From positions 20,150-84,149 of the forward strand of contig NZ_MUZV01000013.1 in assembly GCF_002000025.1 (NCBI RefSeq): 64,000 bases of DNA, read 5' to 3'. Within the stretch, counting starts at the first letter, position 1. Each line of letters opens with the position of its first letter. This document shows, one piece after another, positions 28,353 through 36,422 of this stretch. Source of the stretch: Cognaticolwellia aestuarii. GTDB taxonomy: Bacteria > Pseudomonadota > Gammaproteobacteria > Enterobacterales > Alteromonadaceae. The notes beneath the pieces are model-generated. The model made no database searches and had not been told where the DNA came from. It worked only from the letters and a program-made list of their open reading frames with translations. A program made the translations under genes and the position numbers.

Positions 28353-29480
28353 ATGACAGAATCAAATATCCAACTAACTTCAACAATCAATGAAGACAAT
28401 AAATTAACACTTGCCCTACAAAACATCGACATACCCAAACCTAGTGCTGATGAAGTGGTTATTCGTATTGAAGCCGCCCCACTTAATCCATCAGACTTAG
28501 CTGTGCTTTTCAGTGTTGCAGATATGACAACAGCCAAGCAATCAGGTAGTGCGCAAAGCCCTGTGATCACGGCAGATGTTCCAGCTAAGTTTATGCCTGC
28601 GGTTAAAACGCGTGTTGGCAAAGCAATACCTGTCGGTAATGAAGGAGCAGGAACTGTTATAGCGGCAGGTTCATCACCTGCAGCGCAAGCATTAATGGGT
28701 AAAACCGTGGCCGTAATTGGTGGTGGTACTTATCGTCAATATATTGCTGCCAACGTGCAAAGCTGTTTACCATTAAAGGCAGGCACCACGGCAAAAGAAG
28801 GTGCATCTTCTTTTGTTAATCCGCTTACGGCATTAGCTATGGTTGAAACTATGCGTGCTGAAGGTCATAAAGCCATTATTCATGCCGCGGCTGCATCAAA
28901 CCTTGGTCAAATGTTAAATCGTATTTGTCTTGCTGATGGCGTTGATTTAATTAACATTGTCCGTAAAACCGAACAAGAAACATTATTACGTGATATGGGG
29001 GCAAAGTATGTTGTGAATTCAAGTAGTGATAGTTTTCTTGCTGACTTAACCGCAGCAATTATTGAAACCGGTGCTACGATTGCATTTGACCCTATTGGTG
29101 GTGGCAAACTGACAAGTGATATTCTTAATTGTATGGAAGTAGCTGCGTCTCGAGATATGAAAGAGCACAGTGTTTATGGCTCTGATACCTTCAAACAAGT
29201 GTATATTTATGGTGCGTTAGACCGTGGCCCTATTACATTAAATCGTAACTTTGGTTTTGCATGGGGTGTTAATGGTTTCTTACTATTCAATGCGTTAGGT
29301 AAGTTAGACACCAAAACAGTTATAGCAATGCGCAAACGTGTTGCAGATGAAATCACAACAACATTTGCTAGTCACTACACTCATGAAGTGTCATTAGCAG
29401 AGGTATTACAATTACAGTCGATGGCAGCTTACTCTAAACAAGCAACGGGTGAAAAGTACTTGATCACTCCTCAACGTTAA
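28353..29480 (+). CDS. MDR-family zinc-binding dehydrogenase/quinone oxidoreductase-like
   Basis: The 375-aa protein has a GroES-like N-domain (about 15-160, DEVVIRIEAAPLNPSDLAVL and VGNEGAGTVIAAG) and a Rossmann C-domain (about 165-350, HAAAASNLGQMLNRI and GGGKLTSDIL). The zinc ligands of true alcohol dehydrogenases are not obvious, so an NADPH-dependent quinone/enoyl reductase is favoured. It follows the GST gene by 144 bp and ends with a strong terminator. Confidence 0.85.
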   Translation: MTESNIQLTSTINEDNKLTLALQNIDIPKPSADEVVIRIEAAPLNPSDLAVLFSVADMTTAKQSGSAQSPVITADVPAKFMPAVKTRVGKAIPVGNEGAGTVIAAGSSPAAQALMGKTVAVIGGGTYRQYIAANVQSCLPLKAGTTAKEGASSFVNPLTALAMVETMRAEGHKAIIHAAAASNLGQMLNRICLADGVDLINIVRKTEQETLLRDMGAKYVVNSSSDSFLADLTAAIIETGATIAFDPIGGGKLTSDILNCMEVAASRDMKEHSVYGSDTFKQVYIYGALDRGPITLNRNFGFAWGVNGFLLFNALGKLDTKTVIAMRKRVADEITTTFASHYTHEVSLAEVLQLQSMAAYSKQATGEKYLITPQR

Positions 29481-29532
29481 TTGCCTATCAAGGTTGAGGT
29501 CTGGTAAATAAATCGACGATTAACCTACCTAC

Positions 29533-29566
29533 AAGCAGATACTGCAATCAGTATCTGCTTTTTTAT
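29533..29566 (+). terminator. Rho-independent terminator after the dehydrogenase gene
   Basis: AAGCAGATACTG (29533-29544) pairs perfectly with CAGTATCTGCTT (29549-29560) around CAAT, and T bases continue to 29565. Confidence 0.93.
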
Positions 29567-29924
29567 ATAATGAAAAATATATAAAAAAACTGTTCCTGAA
29601 GTTTTTTTATATTAACTTTTCGATGTTAGTTTTGTTGGCGTTGGCTTTGTTGATATTAGTTTTGTTGTTGACAGTAAATTTGTTAGCCAGTATTTGTTAC
29701 TCAATATTTGTTGTCAATGATAAGCCATATAATATGCGTTTGAGCTATATATACCCCCGCTAACACGAGCTTATTTTAAAACTTTATTGACGGACTAGCC
29801 GAGGCTTTATTTTACTGCCTTTGTTAGATGATTTCTGCATCGATGTAAAGTGCCATTGATACGGCCTAAACTCAGTCAACCCATCGATATGACACCAATG
29901 ATTAACCTTATATTTTTAAGCAAA
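29567..29924. other. Spacer with degenerate TTAGTTTTGTTG repeats
   Basis: No gene is seen. From about 29625 to 29710 the sequence repeats forms of GTTAGTTTTGTTG and GTATTTGTTACTC imperfectly (GATGTTAGTTTTGTTGGCG, then GATATTAGTTTTGTTGTTG). It looks like diverged tandem repeats rather than coding DNA. Confidence 0.6.
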
Positions 29925-32273
29925 TTAGAGCGCTTGATCCCACAACGTGACTTGATTACGACCCTGTGATTTTGATTTATAGAGCGCGGTATCGGCTTGA
30001 TCGATCAGCTCCGCAGGATCTTTCGCGCCAAAGCTGATAGACGTTACACCAAAACTAGACGTGACTGAAACACCATCAAAACTCGTTTGTGCTATTTTAC
30101 TGCGCATTTTTTCAGCGATTACCATAGCTTGCTTTTGATTGACCTTGTGCAAAACAATACAAAACTCTTCGCCACCAAACCTTGCGACAATATCATTTTG
30201 TCGCACACAACTTTGCAGTGTTTCTACTACACCTTTAAGCACTACATCACCCATGTTGTGACCATGATTATTATTAACGTCTTTAAAGTGATCTATGTCA
30301 GCCAAAATAATGCAGTATTCGTCAAGCAACTCTATATCAGCAAAATTTTGCTTCATCAACTTGAATAAAACACGACGATTATAACACTCGGTCAAAGGAT
30401 CACGTGCCGCAAGATAGCCGAGCTTTTTATTAAGCTTACTTGAAGCGATAAACCGACGGTAAATAAAGGCAATGATTAAAACACAGCTGATCAGAAGTAA
30501 GGTTAAGGCAATGCTGGCATATTTATTTTTAATGAGCTGTAACTCAGTAATCATTTTAGCTTGAGTTGATATTTCAATTTCATTATTTTTTCTCGCTAAG
30601 TCAAGTGCATCTAGCCTAGCTTTTTCTCTTAATGACTCCAGCTCCACTTCCATTTTATGAGAGTGCAAGTTTGCTTTTGCTAGCGTAAGCTGGTTATCTT
30701 CATTTTCCTTTTGAATAACCTCAAGAAGTAAAAGCTCTTTTTCTGCATAGTTTAATGCTGATAAAAAATGTCCTCGAAATTTTTCTGCCGCTCTAAAGTG
30801 GCGATAGGCATATAACATTTGGTGCTTATCACCAACAATACTTGAAAGTCTCAATGACTCTTTTAGTAGGCGAATGGCTTCATTGATATCTACTTCAATT
30901 AGCGCATGAGCAAGCGGGTTTAATGCTTTTATTTGGTGTATATTACTGTTTGCGCTCACCGCTAACGCTAAAGACTCTTTGTAATAAGTGACCGCTTTAC
31001 TGTTTTCTTGTTGTTCGCGATAGATATTACCCATAATTCTAGCTGTGATTGATTGGTTTTCTGTTTGGTTATTTCGCTTATATATTTCATAAGCTTTTTT
31101 GGCCATTTTCATAGCCACTTCATACTGACCCGAGTCTAAATTAATAACCGCTAGCTCTCTCAATGCTGAAGCAAGTGTTTTATCTTCAACTTTGCCTTCA
31201 GGTAAGTTTAATGTCTGCTGATAGAATGATTTTGCCTCGTCATACTGTTTTAGCCGAGTATAAAGCAGTCCTATTTGGTTTGAAGTTTTTGCAATGCCAA
31301 GTGAATCCTTAACCTTTTTATAATATAGGTGCGCTTGATGAATATGCGTAAGAGATTTTTCATAGCGACCAATATGTCGGTATATGATACCTGCACCTAA
31401 TAAGGCTTTAGCGTAACCGTTCGGGTCATCAAGCTCTTTATGCAACGCTAACCCTTGCATGGAGTAATCAAGCGAAGTCACTAAGTTACCTAAATAACGT
31501 TCTGCCTCTGCAATAGTATTTAGGGTGCGGGCCATCAGTTTTTTATTTTGTAACTCGGTAAATACCTTCAATGCTTTTTTATAAAAATACGCTGTTTGTT
31601 CTCTATTTTTTAAACGCTTGTATGACTGTGCAATAACTTTATAAGTCTCGCCAAGGCTGTGCTGTACTTTTGTAGTTTTATTTAACAAGTACTTGGTGGC
31701 TTGAGTGTAATATACAACAGCATCTTGATAGTGCTTTTGTTGATAATAGCTGTAGCCCTTCTTGATCAAGAGTTCAGCTATAAGAAAGTCATCGCTGTGT
31801 TGCTTTGCTAGCGGTAATAATTCATTAATTGTTTCGTCTGCTACACGATAACGTTTCTCAGCTATCAATAACTCAATATAAGTCATCGCAGAGCTTATTT
31901 GGTTACTTATATCATTGATACTTCTGTACATAAGTACTGATTGCGAGAGGTGAAATAATGACAGATCGAGGTTTTTATTTTGTCGAGCTATAACGCCTAA
32001 TAATGTGTGTGCTTGTGCGCTTAGTGAGTGCTGATTGTTACGTTCAGCTCGCTGTAATACCTCTGTAGCTAGCTGAATAGCTATTTTTTGATCAATAAGC
32101 TTAAGTGTCTCGGCCTTTTGTAAAAGCTCAGCATCAGAAAGATCGACTACTTTAGATGGAGTGTCAAAAGTCTGAACGTTTTCTTCATTTGAATAAGTGC
32201 TAATAGAGGAAAAAACAAAGATGAGAAGCAGTAAAACTCGCATTAACCAGTGCCTGATAAAAGTATGTAACAT
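29925..32273 (-). CDS. TPR-containing GGDEF diguanylate cyclase
   Basis: ATG 32273 is preferred over a TTG at 32312; ATG 32243 is also possible. The 782-aa protein has an export signal (MRVLLLLIFVFSSISTYS), then about 10 tetratricopeptide repeats (about 60-520, for example SLGETYKVIAQSYKRLKNREQTAYFYKKAL-type units), a coiled coil (about 530-590), one membrane helix (about 595-615, SIALTLLLISCVLIIAFIY) and a GGDEF domain with ARFGGEEFCIVLH. The active-site GGEEF is intact. The periplasmic TPR part likely senses a protein partner and controls c-di-GMP synthesis. Confidence 0.9.
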   Translation of the reverse strand: MLHTFIRHWLMRVLLLLIFVFSSISTYSNEENVQTFDTPSKVVDLSDAELLQKAETLKLIDQKIAIQLATEVLQRAERNNQHSLSAQAHTLLGVIARQNKNLDLSLFHLSQSVLMYRSINDISNQISSAMTYIELLIAEKRYRVADETINELLPLAKQHSDDFLIAELLIKKGYSYYQQKHYQDAVVYYTQATKYLLNKTTKVQHSLGETYKVIAQSYKRLKNREQTAYFYKKALKVFTELQNKKLMARTLNTIAEAERYLGNLVTSLDYSMQGLALHKELDDPNGYAKALLGAGIIYRHIGRYEKSLTHIHQAHLYYKKVKDSLGIAKTSNQIGLLYTRLKQYDEAKSFYQQTLNLPEGKVEDKTLASALRELAVINLDSGQYEVAMKMAKKAYEIYKRNNQTENQSITARIMGNIYREQQENSKAVTYYKESLALAVSANSNIHQIKALNPLAHALIEVDINEAIRLLKESLRLSSIVGDKHQMLYAYRHFRAAEKFRGHFLSALNYAEKELLLLEVIQKENEDNQLTLAKANLHSHKMEVELESLREKARLDALDLARKNNEIEISTQAKMITELQLIKNKYASIALTLLLISCVLIIAFIYRRFIASSKLNKKLGYLAARDPLTECYNRRVLFKLMKQNFADIELLDEYCIILADIDHFKDVNNNHGHNMGDVVLKGVVETLQSCVRQNDIVARFGGEEFCIVLHKVNQKQAMVIAEKMRSKIAQTSFDGVSVTSSFGVTSISFGAKDPAELIDQADTALYKSKSQGRNQVTLWDQAL

Positions 32274-32312
32274 AGTGAAGAAAGCCTTAAGATAAGAAAC
32301 ACGCCTAAACAA

Positions 32313-32929
32313 CAGCTATCTAAGTTTCCATTTAATCGCATATGTTATTACTTAAAAATCGCGCTAGTTTTAATTTTGGAAAATTCCAAAGTGCCATAAT
32401 AGCTAAATTATATCTCTATGGTTAACTCGGTCAAGTGCTAATCAATCCAGGCAGAAGCTAAAACAGGTATAACGTAATGAATTCAGGGTAAAATGCGATG
32501 ATAATAAGGGCTATAAATTAAGTGCATCAATTGTTTCTTTGTATCAGTAGCATCACAAACAGAGTTTTCACATTTGATGACAGCTAAGGGGTAATAAACA
32601 ACGGTTGCGCTATCCATGTTGACTCAGGGGCTTTTACTTTTCTTCAATGTTCATCGTTGGCGGCTTAAGTCATACCTACGGCAAGCGTAAAAAATCGCCT
32701 CTCACGTTACTACATTAATCGGTATTGTATTTGTATGATGTCGTCCTTAATTTGGCTTTTCTGATAGTTTTACTATTGAAAAATGATGTTGTTGCTAAAT
32801 CAACGGTTGAAACTTCACTATAACTCTCCTATAACGAGGGGGTTAAAAGGAAAAATGGCAATTATCTAGCACTTCGCATGCGAATGCCTAACTATATTGT
32901 CACTAATTTTACTGTGCAGGAGGTACATT
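32313..32929. other. Spacer without recognisable genes
   Basis: About 620 bases between divergent genes. Frames are short and no RNA gene pattern is seen. An AGGAGG just before 32930 is the RBS of the next gene. Confidence 0.6.
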
Positions 32930-33211
32930 ATGAAGTTTAAAAGGTTTCAGCCATACAAAAATATAGCTTTAATACTATTAGTGAGTGTTTTTCTGGTAAG
33001 TTGTGCATCTCAACCGCCAGCAAATGCCTACGATCCTCCGGGCTTCTTTATGGGGGTGTTGCATGGTTTCTGTATTTTATTCAGTTTAATTGCGAGTGTA
33101 TTTACCGATATTAGAATTTATTCTTTTCCTAACACTGGTGGTTGGTATGATTTTGGTTATTTTATAGGGGCTAGTATATTTCTCGGGGGTAGTGGTGCAA
33201 GTTCAAACTAG
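32930..33211 (+). CDS. Small lipoprotein/membrane protein with a PGFFxGxxHG motif
   Basis: ATG 32930 has a perfect AGGAGG at 32919-32924. The 93-aa product has a lipoprotein signal (NIALILLVSVFLVSC, Cys about residue 24) and then PPGFFMGVLHGFCILFSLI, SVFTDIRIYSFPNTGGWYDFGYFIG, a pattern I recall from widespread uncharacterised small membrane proteins. Two hydrophobic stretches follow the Cys. It overlaps the next reading frame region by a few bases if that one begins at GTG 33192. Function unknown. Confidence 0.75.
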   Translation: MKFKRFQPYKNIALILLVSVFLVSCASQPPANAYDPPGFFMGVLHGFCILFSLIASVFTDIRIYSFPNTGGWYDFGYFIGASIFLGGSGASSN

Positions 33212-33227
33212 TGCTAAAAATAATTTA

Positions 33228-33617
33228 ATGCTTAAAGGGAAACTCGTGTTTGATCGAATCAAGGAAACGATGTCCAAAGGTGTTTGGCATTCATTAGCTG
33301 TCATCATCGTCATGCTTGTTGCTGGGCCCGAAGTCATGATGAGTATCGAGCTTATGGCAATGGTTGAGTTACTGGGCGCTTCAACATTTGTATTAATGTA
33401 CGCTTCGGGGCTAAAGTTATTTTTTGCTAAGATTATGGTTAACTACAACAAGTTTGAACGCTATTCTATTTTTTTTGTTCCTTGTTTTAGCGTATTACGG
33501 CAAATGCCTTCTTTAGTGATTCATGTAATACCTGAACGTACACTGATCATCAGCGGCCTTAGCTTTATTACTGTCGCGATGTCATGTAGTTATATTAGCT
33601 ATTTTTTAGGCATATAA
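33228..33617 (+). CDS. Hypothetical inner membrane protein
   Basis: The 129-aa product has three to four predicted helices (VWHSLAVIIVMLVAGPEVMMSIELMAMVEL, ASTFVLMYASGLKLFF and LIISGLSFITVAMSCSYISYFL). The start is uncertain: GTG 33192, ATG 33228 and ATG 33270 (with AAGGAAACG before it) are in frame. I do not recognise a family. It lies 17 bp after the small lipoprotein gene and before a broken zinc-ribbon gene, so the three form a small envelope cluster. Confidence 0.6.
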   Translation: MLKGKLVFDRIKETMSKGVWHSLAVIIVMLVAGPEVMMSIELMAMVELLGASTFVLMYASGLKLFFAKIMVNYNKFERYSIFFVPCFSVLRQMPSLVIHVIPERTLIISGLSFITVAMSCSYISYFLGI

Positions 33618-33692
33618 CGTAGTTAAGTGACTGAGCAATAAGAAGTCGTTTCTTGCTCATTAACAGCAAACAACTTATCAAAGGAGTTCATC

Positions 33693-33947
33693 ATGTTAAT
33701 AGGTATGAGTTTCACTTAAAAAGCAAAACTAAAGCAAAAGCAAAAGCAAAAACGTTGTGAGCGATGTGGGCAATACTTTCCTAAGTCCTTAGATGAATGT
33801 ATCCATTGCTCTGTGCTGACCAGCTCATAATTGGCGAGATTTAAAGCTGAACATCAAGAGACACTTCAGCATAATTCTACTCTTGGGAAATACCTTTTAT
33901 ACGCGGCAGGGTTTATAGCTTTGTTATTGCTGCTCAGTTACTTATAG
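33693..33947 (+). pseudogene. Zinc-ribbon/membrane small protein gene with two in-frame TAA codons
   Basis: AAGGAG at 33681 precedes ATG 33693. A single frame of 85 codons runs to TAG 33947 but is cut by TAA at codon 9 (after MLIGMSFT) and again by TAA after the zinc-ribbon part. Without the stops it reads KQKQKQKRCERCGQYFP, DECIHC (two CxxC knuckles), then LARFKAEHQETLQHNS and a C-terminal helix YLLYAAGFIALLLLLSYL. Both halves make sense in one frame, so two nonsense changes in a real gene are more likely than chance. Confidence 0.7.
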
Positions 33948-34002
33948 CGCTAAACTAAATTTAAAGTGACGAAGATTATGGTTTTTTCGCATTTAGTAGG
34001 CA

Positions 34003-34018
34003 AACCGCTTGAGCGGTT
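34003..34018 (-). terminator. Short hairpin after the VOC gene
   Basis: AACCGCT and AGCGGTT are perfectly complementary around two bases, 29 bp past the VOC stop on the minus strand. The T-tract is short, so this is a weak call. Confidence 0.35.
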
Positions 34019-34046
34019 ATACCCGAGGTAGCCCTTTTTGACAAAA

Positions 34047-34463
34047 TCAATAAGCGTTCCTTTGCTCGAAATCTTCTGTTAAATATTCAACAAATTCAAT
34101 TTCATAGCCGTCTGTATCAACAAAGTAAGTATTGTGACGAACGCCTGGGGCACCATCACCTTGCTTACCCAAAAAACCCGCAACCTTTAGACGTTGCGTT
34201 ATTTGTGCTAACTCGTTAGTCACGAACGCAAAATGGCTTAGACCCACTTGAAATTTACGATTATCACGAATATTACTTTCACCATGATCGCTAAAAGCGA
34301 GGTAAATATCATCATCGCCAAAATGCAACCAGCGCCTTGGTTTACCATACCATGTTGACTGCCCTTCTCCTCTGATACGCCAATGTGGAAAAGCAGCCTG
34401 ATAAAATGCTAATGCGGGTGAAATATCTTTTACAACTAAATTTAAATGTTCTAAATACAACAT
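34047..34463 (-). CDS. VOC (glyoxalase/dioxygenase) family protein
   Basis: The 138-aa single-domain protein has two beta-alpha-beta3 modules: LEHLNLVVKDISPALAFYQAAF at the N-terminus and VGLSHFAFVTNELAQITQRL in the middle, ending GYEIEFVEYL, where the Glu is a metal ligand. His residues at LEHLNL and LSHFAF complete a typical metal site. It lies 44 bp downstream of a 43-aa ORF that carries a SoxR-type promoter, so it is probably part of a SoxR-regulated transcript and may act on a redox-cycling or toxic small molecule. Confidence 0.88.
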   Translation of the reverse strand: MLYLEHLNLVVKDISPALAFYQAAFPHWRIRGEGQSTWYGKPRRWLHFGDDDIYLAFSDHGESNIRDNRKFQVGLSHFAFVTNELAQITQRLKVAGFLGKQGDGAPGVRHNTYFVDTDGYEIEFVEYLTEDFEQRNAY

Positions 34464-34507
34464 GATAACTCCTCTTATGATTCTTTTATTTTTAATAGAC
34501 TAAGTCG

Positions 34508-34639
34508 TTACTTATTTAATAACGTCGCAGAGTAAATCTCTAACGTGCGAGAAATAACCTTTGCAGCAAAATTACTTGTCTCTGTTTGCCCTAGGTTTTT
34601 TGAATGTTTTTTCGGATAACTTTTTAGTAAAGCTTTCAT
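34508..34639 (-). CDS. 43-aa ORF under a SoxR-type promoter
   Basis: AAGGAG lies 8-9 bases before ATG 34639. The 43-aa product (MKALLKSYPKKHSKNLGQ..., ending SATLLNK) is basic at the N-terminus and has no membrane helix or known motif. It is the first gene after the SoxR operator at 34679-34698, reading away from soxR, and is followed by the VOC gene. I do not recognise it. The RBS and operator position support translation, but it could also be a leader peptide. Confidence 0.6.
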   Translation of the reverse strand: MKALLKSYPKKHSKNLGQTETSNFAAKVISRTLEIYSATLLNK

Positions 34640-34678
34640 TGCCTTGCTCCTTTGCGTTAATCTGGGTACAAGCATAAA

Positions 34679-34698
34679 ACCTCAAGCTAACTTGAGGT
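34679..34698. promoter_or_regulatory. SoxR operator (palindrome) with 19-bp-spaced promoter
   Basis: ACCTCAAGCTAACTTGAGGT differs by one base from the known SoxR site CCTCAAGTTAACTTGAGG. On the minus strand it sits between a -35-like TTTACC and a -10-like TATGCT with a 19-bp spacer, the long spacer typical of MerR-family activated promoters. It therefore serves the 43-aa ORF and VOC gene, and may also autoregulate soxR. Confidence 0.88.
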
Positions 34699-34738
34699 AA
34701 AGCATTACTTTCAATAAATTATAAAAAAGAAGAGATCT

Positions 34739-35188
34739 ATGCTCGAGGAAGCTAAGTTAAGTGTTGGACAAGTTGCCAAACGCTGCGGCGTAAAAATATC
34801 AACTTTACATTTTTACGAACAAATAGGTTTAATCAAAAGTCTACGTAATCAAGGCAATCAACGGCGCTACAAACGTGAAGTATTAAGGCGTATTTCAGTC
34901 ATAAAAGCCGCTCAAAAAATGGGCGTAACGTTAGAAGAGGTAAAAGTCGCCTTTGCCAATTTACCGGATAAAAGAACACCAACCAAAGATGATTGGCAGC
35001 AGTTGTCTCGCTTCTGGCAGCAAGGATTAAATCAGAAAATAGCTTATTTAGAAAAACTGAGAGATTCACTTGATGGTTGTATCGGTTGCGGGTGCCTTTC
35101 CATGAAAAGCTGCCCGATATATAACCCTGAAGATATCTTAGCCAGTGAAAATACTGGCCCGGTATTGCTCGAAAGAGATAATAATTAA
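34739..35188 (+). CDS. soxR: Redox-sensing transcriptional activator SoxR
   Basis: The 149-aa MerR-family protein has an N-terminal HTH (LSVGQVAKRCGVKISTLHFYEQIGLI, KSLRNQGNQRRYKREVLRRI) and a dimerisation helix. The C-terminal cluster CIGCGCLSMKSCP holds four Cys for the [2Fe-2S] centre, diagnostic for SoxR. In non-enteric bacteria SoxR directly controls a few genes for redox-active compounds; here the divergent target is the 43-aa ORF plus VOC gene. AGAAGAG precedes the start. Confidence 0.95.
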   Translation: MLEEAKLSVGQVAKRCGVKISTLHFYEQIGLIKSLRNQGNQRRYKREVLRRISVIKAAQKMGVTLEEVKVAFANLPDKRTPTKDDWQQLSRFWQQGLNQKIAYLEKLRDSLDGCIGCGCLSMKSCPIYNPEDILASENTGPVLLERDNN

Positions 35189-35226
35189 TCGTTGACTTTG
35201 CTCCCTACGGTTAACTAAAAAAGAAC

Positions 35227-35607
35227 TTACAACTGTGTTAATAACCAATTTCGAGCATCTTGTAAGTTATAAAACTCTTGGCGATTTTTTAATTGCAGCA
35301 CTGCCGGCTGAGCATTTTTTACAATTTCAACCTGAATTTTGTGATTATATGCCATTGCCCGAGCTAAACAATTTTGCCGGTTTAACCACAAAATATGCTG
35401 GTTTGATACTTTATGCGCATCAGGTGTACTACCTTCATAAGCAGTACAGTCAAATAATAAACCGAAACCTTGCCCATTAAAACTATCGACTAGTGCTTCT
35501 ATTTGCAAACAAACAGCCTGGGTTGCAAGATCATTAAACATACCAATTAAGGTAACTTTTATCATGCTGCCTTCAAGTTCGACTGTATAAGTGCCGTGCT
35601 CAACCAT
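35227..35607 (-). CDS. STAS/SpoIIAA-like small protein
   Basis: The 126-aa soluble protein (MVEHGTYTVELEG..., ending DARNWLLTQL) is a distant paralogue of the product at 8451-8846. It has alternating strands and helices and no catalytic signature. It lies 22 bp downstream of the MarR-type gene on the same strand, so it is probably co-transcribed. Function unknown. Confidence 0.65.
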   Translation of the reverse strand: MVEHGTYTVELEGSMIKVTLIGMFNDLATQAVCLQIEALVDSFNGQGFGLLFDCTAYEGSTPDAHKVSNQHILWLNRQNCLARAMAYNHKIQVEIVKNAQPAVLQLKNRQEFYNLQDARNWLLTQL

Positions 35608-35629
35608 ATCCTTAAATCAACTCCTCGTT

Positions 35630-36214
35630 TTAACTTTGCTGACTTTTTTTATACCAACGTAGTAACTCTTTTTGATCTGCAGGAATCTCTAGGCCTTGGT
35701 TAACAAATGATAAAGCTTGTTGGGCTAACAGTTGCTCAGCTTTCGCTTCTATCTTAGTTAAACATTGATAGAATACTTGCTTTTCATCATCATTTAAAAC
35801 GCTTTCCAGTGCTTGAGCACGAGGCTCTAAAGCATTAATTAGCTGCTTGTATAAGTCAACGCCAAGAGCTGTTAAGGTTAAATACTTAATATTTTTACTG
35901 ACTGAGTCAGGTTTCGCCTCGATCAATTTTTTCGTTAAAAGCACTTTAACCGCGCGGCTAACCGTAGAAGAGTCGAGTCGAGATTGATAAGCAATATCTG
36001 CTGACTTAATCGGCATATATGAGCCAATATTAAGTAATACTCGCATTTCTCTCGGTTCTAAATTCGATAGGCTACGAATACTCAAATCACGATTAAGTGC
36101 CAGTAAATTACTCACAATTGCTACACGATAGGGTAAATGTTCGGATAGGTTTAATGGTTCATCAACTAAGTTAGTTAGATTAAACGCTTGTTCTCTCGCT
36201 GAAGTAGAAATAAT
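35630..36214 (-). CDS. MarR-family regulator with a non-standard start
   Basis: The first usual start in frame is GTG 36115 (161 aa), but the frame is open for 33 more codons upstream and encodes REQAFNLTNLVDEPLNLS, EHLPYRVAIVSNLLAL, which is the normal MarR dimerisation helix (LPYRxxxxSN). No ATG, GTG or TTG lies in this stretch before the TAA; ATT at 36214 or 36211, behind AAGGTG, is the only near-start. The HTH is IKSADIAYQSRLDSSTVSRAVKVLLTKKLI. It diverges from the AhpD-like gene, whose promoter carries a palindrome. Either ATT is used or the start was mutated. Confidence 0.7.
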   Translation of the reverse strand: MISTSAREQAFNLTNLVDEPLNLSEHLPYRVAIVSNLLALNRDLSIRSLSNLEPREMRVLLNIGSYMPIKSADIAYQSRLDSSTVSRAVKVLLTKKLIEAKPDSVSKNIKYLTLTALGVDLYKQLINALEPRAQALESVLNDDEKQVFYQCLTKIEAKAEQLLAQQALSFVNQGLEIPADQKELLRWYKKSQQS

Positions 36215-36338
36215 GACACCTTAAATTATCAGTAAAATCATCGAAAAATCACTTTACCTCGCAGCTAAAGTTGATACAAGTCATATCCTTATATTTTCAA
36301 TGCCACTTACATTTTAAAAGCAAAACTTAACACTTTAT

Positions 36339-36360
36339 AGATATTGTATTTGCAATATCT
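36339..36360. promoter_or_regulatory. 22-bp palindrome, probable MarR-type operator
   Basis: AGATATTG (36339-36346) and CAATATCT (36353-36360) are perfect inverted arms with a 6-bp spacer. The site overlaps a -35-like TTGCAA (36350) for the AhpD-like gene, a position for repression by the divergently encoded MarR protein. Confidence 0.65.
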
Positions 36361-36422
36361 GTAAAGTATGTTAAAAATAGTTTACTGCTACACAACCTTG
36401 GTATTATTTGGAGATCATACGT

